NCBI GenBank assembly: GCA_017305835.1
Contig: JAFKJY010000044.1
Location: forward strand, 1 to 64,000
Reading direction: 5' to 3'
Source: Hyphomicrobiales bacterium
Lineage (GTDB): Bacteria; Pseudomonadota; Alphaproteobacteria; Rhizobiales; Rhizobiaceae
Length of the DNA stretch: 64,000 bases
Made by a program: the position numbers and the translations under genes
The notes under the pieces: generated by a model
What the model was told of the DNA's origin: nothing
The model's input: the letters and a program-made list of their open reading frames with translations, nothing else
Database searches by the model: none
Shown: in pieces, positions 61,785 to 64,000 of the stretch
How the letters are laid out: every line of letters begins with the position of its first letter
How positions within the stretch are numbered: position 1 is the first letter of the stretch

Positions 61785-62995
61785 CGCCGGCCATACCTCG
61801 AAATGCCGAAGCCGAGCACCATGACGGCCGCGGCGATCACGCCCAGCCCGGTCACGCCCCAGACCGTCGAGGTCTCGACAGTGACGCGGAAGCTCGCATT
61901 GTCCGAGGCCCCGTCGCCATTGGCGCGGACGGCCACGACGTAGTCGCCGGCGATCGCCTTGTCGGACGGCGTCATCGCCACCGAGACGTCGCTCGTCTGG
62001 CCCGGCGCGATCTCGGGGATCTTCTCGGGGTCGAACTTCACCTCCCAGCCGGAGGGCGGGCTGGCCGAGAAGCCGATGTCGCGGGCCGGCGCCGTGCCGC
62101 TGTTCTGCAGCGTGAAGGTGAAGCTGCGCTTCTCGCCGGCCGTCGCCTGGCCCGAGAGCCGGCCGCCGGGACCGGAGAGCGCCAGCTTGGGCTGGCCGGT
62201 GATGTCGAGCGCGAGCTGCAGTTCGGCGGTGGCGTCGCCGCCGGTCGCCGCGATCGCCACCGGATACTGCCCGGCCTCGACGCCGTCCGGCGGCTGCACG
62301 CTCACCTTCAGGTTCTTCGACTTGCCCGCCTCGATCGGCAGGCTGGTCAGCTCCTGCGTGCCGTAGCCTTCCTTGAAGGTCACCTGGAAGCCCGCCGGCG
62401 CCTTGGCCAGCAGGTTGACGGTGCTGTCCTCCTGCCCGTCGTTCTTGGCCGTCACCTGGAAATCGAAGCTCGATTTCGGCGTGCCGCGCAGCGCCGGCAG
62501 GTCTGCCTTGAGCGACAGCTTGGCCGGCTCGCTCTCGCGCATGGTCAGCGTCAGCGGCAGTTTGAGCTGGGTGCCGTCGGCGTTTCCCGTCACCTCGAAC
62601 GGAAAGCTGCCGGTCTTGACGTCCTTCGGCGGCGTCACGTTGAGCGACAGGTCGACCGTCTTGTCGGTCGCGGCCATGGCGGCCGTCACCGCGCGGCCGC
62701 CGCCGTCGATCTCCCACGTCCAGCCTTCCGGCAGGCCGTCGACCTTCAGCTCGACGCGCTGCGGCGGCAGGCCGGCATTCGCCAGCGACAGGTCGACCTT
62801 GACCGTGTCGCCCGCCTGCGCCGCGAATTCGGGATAGGCCGTCGTCAGCCACAGGCCCTTGGCGGCCTCGGCTTTCGCCGCCTCCTGGGCCAACGCCGGC
62901 GGCGGCGTCGCGGCCATCAGGCCGGCGGCCACGAAGGGAACGATCAGCAGGGTCTTCGGAAAAATGCGCGCAACAAGGGATGGCGCAGAAATCAT
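61781..62995 (-). CDS. NEW3-domain exported protein, membrane anchored
   Basis: 404 residues with a Sec signal ([22 protein letters not shown], cleavage near ALAQ), a series of Ig-like beta repeats related to NPCBM-associated NEW3 domains ([79 protein letters not shown]) and one C-terminal helix ([16 protein letters not shown]) with a short basic tail. Repeats resemble extracellular or periplasmic adhesion/scaffold modules. It is co-translated with the ABC-2 genes and may be an accessory for the exporter. The alternative start 63007 lacks a better ribosome site. Confidence 0.85.
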   Translation of the reverse strand: MISAPSLVARIFPKTLLIVPFVAAGLMAATPPPALAQEAAKAEAAKGLWLTTAYPEFAAQAGDTVKVDLSLANAGLPPQRVELKVDGLPEGWTWEIDGGGRAVTAAMAATDKTVDLSLNVTPPKDVKTGSFPFEVTGNADGTQLKLPLTLTMRESEPAKLSLKADLPALRGTPKSSFDFQVTAKNDGQEDSTVNLLAKAPAGFQVTFKEGYGTQELTSLPIEAGKSKNLKVSVQPPDGVEAGQYPVAIAATGGDATAELQLALDITGQPKLALSGPGGRLSGQATAGEKRSFTFTLQNSGTAPARDIGFSASPPSGWEVKFDPEKIPEIAPGQTSDVSVAMTPSDKAIAGDYVVAVRANGDGASDNASFRVTVETSTVWGVTGLGVIAAAVMVLGFGISRYGRR

Positions 62996-63308
62996 GGCTC
63001 TCTCCATGCTTCGGCGGCGGGCGGGGTCGGATCGTTTCAGTCCGACATCTATCGTGAGCGGCCCGGAGGATCGCCTCGAATATGGCGGGAATTGGGCAAT
63101 CGGCCGCGCGTCACTTCGGCATTCCGATCCTGCGGGCCGCTATTTTGCCGGCTCTTCCGCCGCTCCCGCGGACCGCCCGCGGCAACCCGTCGCACCGGCT
63201 TGCGCACCGCGGCTTCCGGGAACCTTGCGGCGCGTCCGCGCGTTGCCCGCTCGTCGATCCCGGCCGCGCGCCGGCCGGGCCACGGGACCAACGGGCGGGC
63301 TGCGGGCG
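62996..63308. other. Gap before the GH15 gene, nothing definite seen
   Basis: A 313-base divergent intergenic region between the NEW3 gene and the GH15-like gene. It is G+C-rich and must hold both promoters. I see no clear -35/-10 pair, operator dyad, RNA gene or well-supported coding sequence. Confidence 0.5.
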
Positions 63309-64000
63309 TTGCGCATCGAGGACTATGCACTGATCGGCGACTGCGAGACGGCCGCGCTGGTCCATCGCTCCGGCTCCATCGACTGGCTGTGCTGGCCGCG
63401 CTTCGATTCGGAGGCCTGCCTCGCCGCCCTGCTCGGCACGCCCGACAACGGCCGCTGGCTGGTCGCGCCGGCCGTCGACGTCGTGCGCTCGTCCCGCGCC
63501 TACCGGCCCGACACCCTCGTCCTCGACACCGTCTTCGAGACGGCGACCGGCACACTGCGGCTCACCGACTTCATGCCGCCGCGCGGCGAGGCCTCCGACG
63601 TGGTGCGCATCGTCGAGTGCCTGCGCGGCGAGGTGCCGGTCCGCATGGAGCTCGTCTTGCGCTTCGGCTATGGCGAGCGCCCGCCCTGGATCACCGCGTC
63701 CGACAGCCCCCGCCTGCTCAAGGCCCTCTCCGGGCCGCATGCGGCCTTTCTCAAGGCCGGTCCCGAATGCCGCATCGAGGACGGCTCGATCCTCGCCGAA
63801 TTCACCCTTCGGCAGGGCGAGCGCGCCGACTTCGTGCTCACCTACGGCCCCTCGCACCGGCCGCCGCATGACGGGATCGACGCGCGGCAGGCGCTCGCCG
63901 CCACCGAGCGCTACTGGAAGGAGTGGTGCGCGCGCTGCGGCTATGACGGCCCCCACGCAGAGGCCGTCCACCGCTCGCTGATGACGATGAAGGCGCTCAC
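63309..64000 (+). CDS. Glycoside hydrolase family 15 protein (glucoamylase/trehalase-like), 3' truncated by window
   Basis: N-terminal part of a GH15-type protein, open to the window end (230 complete codons). Diagnostic start LRIEDYALIGDCETAALVHR then GSIDWLCWPRFDSEACLAALLG. This is the N-terminal beta-sandwich domain; the catalytic (alpha/alpha)6 barrel lies beyond the window. TTG at 63309 is the most sensible start (an upstream CTG at 63300 is possible); no ATG fits. Family members hydrolyse alpha-glucans or trehalose. It is divergent from the NEW3-ABC-2 operon. Confidence 0.85.
   Translation, partial: MRIEDYALIGDCETAALVHRSGSIDWLCWPRFDSEACLAALLGTPDNGRWLVAPAVDVVRSSRAYRPDTLVLDTVFETATGTLRLTDFMPPRGEASDVVRIVECLRGEVPVRMELVLRFGYGERPPWITASDSPRLLKALSGPHAAFLKAGPECRIEDGSILAEFTLRQGERADFVLTYGPSHRPPHDGIDARQALAATERYWKEWCARCGYDGPHAEAVHRSLMTMKAL

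Noticed and set aside
63092..63871. A 259-codon frame overlapping the start of the GH15 gene
   Set aside because: It is a different frame with arginine/proline-rich composition; the frame at 63309 has the GH15 start signature.

Overview
This 64 kb window looks like one stretch of a G+C-rich alphaproteobacterial chromosome or large plasmid, most likely Hyphomicrobiales/Rhizobiales (a Mesorhizobium/Phyllobacteriaceae-like organism). I infer this from the base composition (roughly two thirds G+C by eye), the rhizobial-style polyol gene set, the many ABC importers each with its own regulator, and a C-rich inverted-repeat element at about 9.6 kb. No taxonomic marker gene is present. I see no tRNA, rRNA, CRISPR array, transposase, phage or conjugation gene. 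Genes are packed tightly, often with ATGA or TGATG overlaps, and the only gap above 300 bases is before the last gene.

Layout. (1) 0-3.6 kb: tail of a peptide-type ABC importer (fused double ATPase, binding protein) plus an orphan prephenate-dehydratase-like domain protein. (2) 3.7-6.1 kb: an amidase divergent from a Crp/Fnr-type regulator, then a tiny membrane protein. (3) 6.2-15.5 kb, minus strand: a ribitol/polyol locus with LacI regulator, two permeases, binding protein, FAD oxidoreductase, FGGY kinase, ATPase and ribitol-dehydrogenase-like SDR. A double LacI operator sits just upstream of lacI. (4) 15.6-27.1 kb: an IclR regulator divergent from a 12-gene operon. The operon holds a cyclase-family hydrolase, cupin, SDR, hydroxyacyl-CoA-dehydrogenase-like enzyme, two paralogous Liv-type binding proteins flanking a DAPG-hydrolase-like protein, livGFHM and a beta-keto acid cleavage enzyme (BKACE). 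(5) 27.1-37.7 kb: a locus resembling the Rut pathway, with RidA, SsuABC/NMT1-type importer, LLM flavin monooxygenase, amidase, TPP enzyme, 2-keto-4-pentenoate-hydratase-like enzyme, a double CMD protein, an FMN reductase and a GntR regulator. (6) 37.8-44.5 kb: acyl-CoA ligase, TetR regulator, PTE-family lactonase/hydrolase, class III aminotransferase, SDR and a second BKACE. (7) 44.5-56.5 kb: a rhamnoside locus in two divergent operons (GH78 rhamnosidase, importer, GntR, FAD oxidase; lactonase-type amidohydrolase, SDR, aldo/keto reductase, ATPase). (8) 56.6-64 kb: housekeeping-like genes, namely a PLD-type cardiolipin-synthase-like protein, a YbhN-type membrane protein and a YbhP-type phosphatase, then a NEW3-domain protein with an ABC-2 exporter and the start of a GH15 gene.

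How the genes work together. The window is a catabolic island: five ABC importers bring in peptides, polyols, Liv-type carboxylates, a nitrogen- or sulfur-containing small molecule, and rhamnosides. Each is encoded next to enzymes that open, oxidise and cleave the substrate. Two modules end in a BKACE, which would turn a beta-keto acid plus acetyl-CoA into acetoacetate and a new acyl-CoA. Regulatory DNA is unusually readable. A 39-base promoter/operator occurs as two exact inverted copies 5 kb apart (35286-35324 and 40254-40292) and ties regions 5 and 6 together. A TGAAATTTCA-type motif recurs at three promoters around the GntR gene. Strong intercistronic hairpins follow three of the binding-protein genes.
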